Shown in pieces: positions 6,338 to 6,667 of a stretch of DNA of 6,667 bases. A model generated the notes under the pieces. It did not search any database, was not told the DNA's origin, and saw nothing but the letters and a program-made list of their open reading frames with translations. The stretch's first letter is position 1, and each line of letters starts with the position of its first letter. The stretch lies in the NCBI GenBank assembly GCA_012515495.1, contig JAAYYH010000048.1:1-6667 (forward strand), in the 5' to 3' direction. This DNA is from Coriobacteriaceae bacterium (lineage in GTDB: Bacteria; Actinomycetota; Coriobacteriia; Coriobacteriales; UBA8131). Both the position numbers and the translations under genes were made by a program.

Positions 6338-6667
6338 TCAATCCCGGTCAGCGAATTCCAATCCTACATGGAATGCCTGTGACACAACCTCGCCTGGAGC
6401 ACGATAGCAACGCGTTCCACTGTCAAATGTCAAGATACTATTACCAAAGCGCAGATCCCCATTCTCGTCAAGTAACTGTTCCTCAGCGTGGATCTGCTTC
6501 ACCTCACCGATAAATAAGGTGTGTGAGCCCAGATCCAGCGAATGGGTGAGGGCACATTCCATGTTGTAAGGGAACTCGGCAATCAAAGGCGCGTCGACTT
6601 CATCGGCCTTGATCGCAGTCAGGCCAACAGCCTTGAATTTATCGACGTTCTTCCCAGATACAAGACC
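6338..6667 (-). CDS. Flavin reductase-like FMN-binding protein, C-terminal part only
   Basis: The window holds the last 109 residues; the gene continues beyond the right edge and no start is visible. The frame runs open from the edge (GLVSGKNVDKFKAVGLTAIK) to tandem stops TGATGA at 6340-6335. The pattern SGKNVDKF, then DAPLIAEFPYNMEC, then a hydrophobic GSHTLFIGEV strand followed by HAEEQLLDENG, is characteristic of the flavin reductase-like split-barrel family, which binds FMN and often serves as NAD(P)H:flavin oxidoreductase or as a domain of flavoredoxin-type proteins. The ending RAPGEVVSQAFHVGLEFADRD also fits these proteins. The N-terminal FMN-contacting residues are outside the window, so substrate and true activity cannot be set. 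It is separated from tig by 150 bases and has no evident functional tie to the Clp genes. Confidence 0.8.
   Translation of the reverse strand, partial: GLVSGKNVDKFKAVGLTAIKADEVDAPLIAEFPYNMECALTHSLDLGSHTLFIGEVKQIHAEEQLLDENGDLRFGNSILTFDSGTRCYRAPGEVVSQAFHVGLEFADRD

Overview
The window is a bacterial housekeeping block read entirely from the minus strand. In transcription order, right to left, it holds: the 3' end of a flavin reductase-like gene (6667 to 6338), trigger factor tig (6187 to 4721), clpP (4501 to 3869), clpX (3851 to 2526), and valS (2416 to beyond position 1, C-terminus missing). No mobile element, CRISPR array, tRNA, rRNA or accessory system was found. The long plus-strand open frames are antisense shadows of these genes.

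Base composition looks close to half GC. The gene order tig-clpP-clpX-valS, a single clpP, a trigger factor with a Lys/Ala-rich tail, and a ValRS with two cysteine pairs plus a four-cysteine zinc ribbon suggest Actinomycetota, and within it a moderate-GC Coriobacteriia-like lineage. This placement is inferred from recalled family features, not from a search. A low-GC Gram-positive relative is not excluded.

The genes form a protein quality-control cluster. Trigger factor meets nascent chains at the ribosome exit. ClpX unfolds substrates and feeds them to the ClpP chamber. ValRS charges tRNA-Val. clpP and clpX are 17 bases apart, each with a good Shine-Dalgarno, and are surely co-transcribed. 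clpX and valS are separated by 109 bases with no convincing terminator or promoter, so read-through into valS is likely. tig and clpP are separated by 219 bases that hold a candidate extended -10 promoter and several hairpins. A 150-base gap upstream of tig holds another candidate promoter and a strong imperfect hairpin.

The coding content is conventional; the interest lies in the intergenic RNA. The clearest signal is a perfect 9-base inverted repeat that would bury the whole valS Shine-Dalgarno. A 19-codon frame starts in its loop and ends across the valS start codon, which looks like a possible translational switch. The second is a 13-pair, two-bulge hairpin in the tig leader, which bears on which start codon tig uses.
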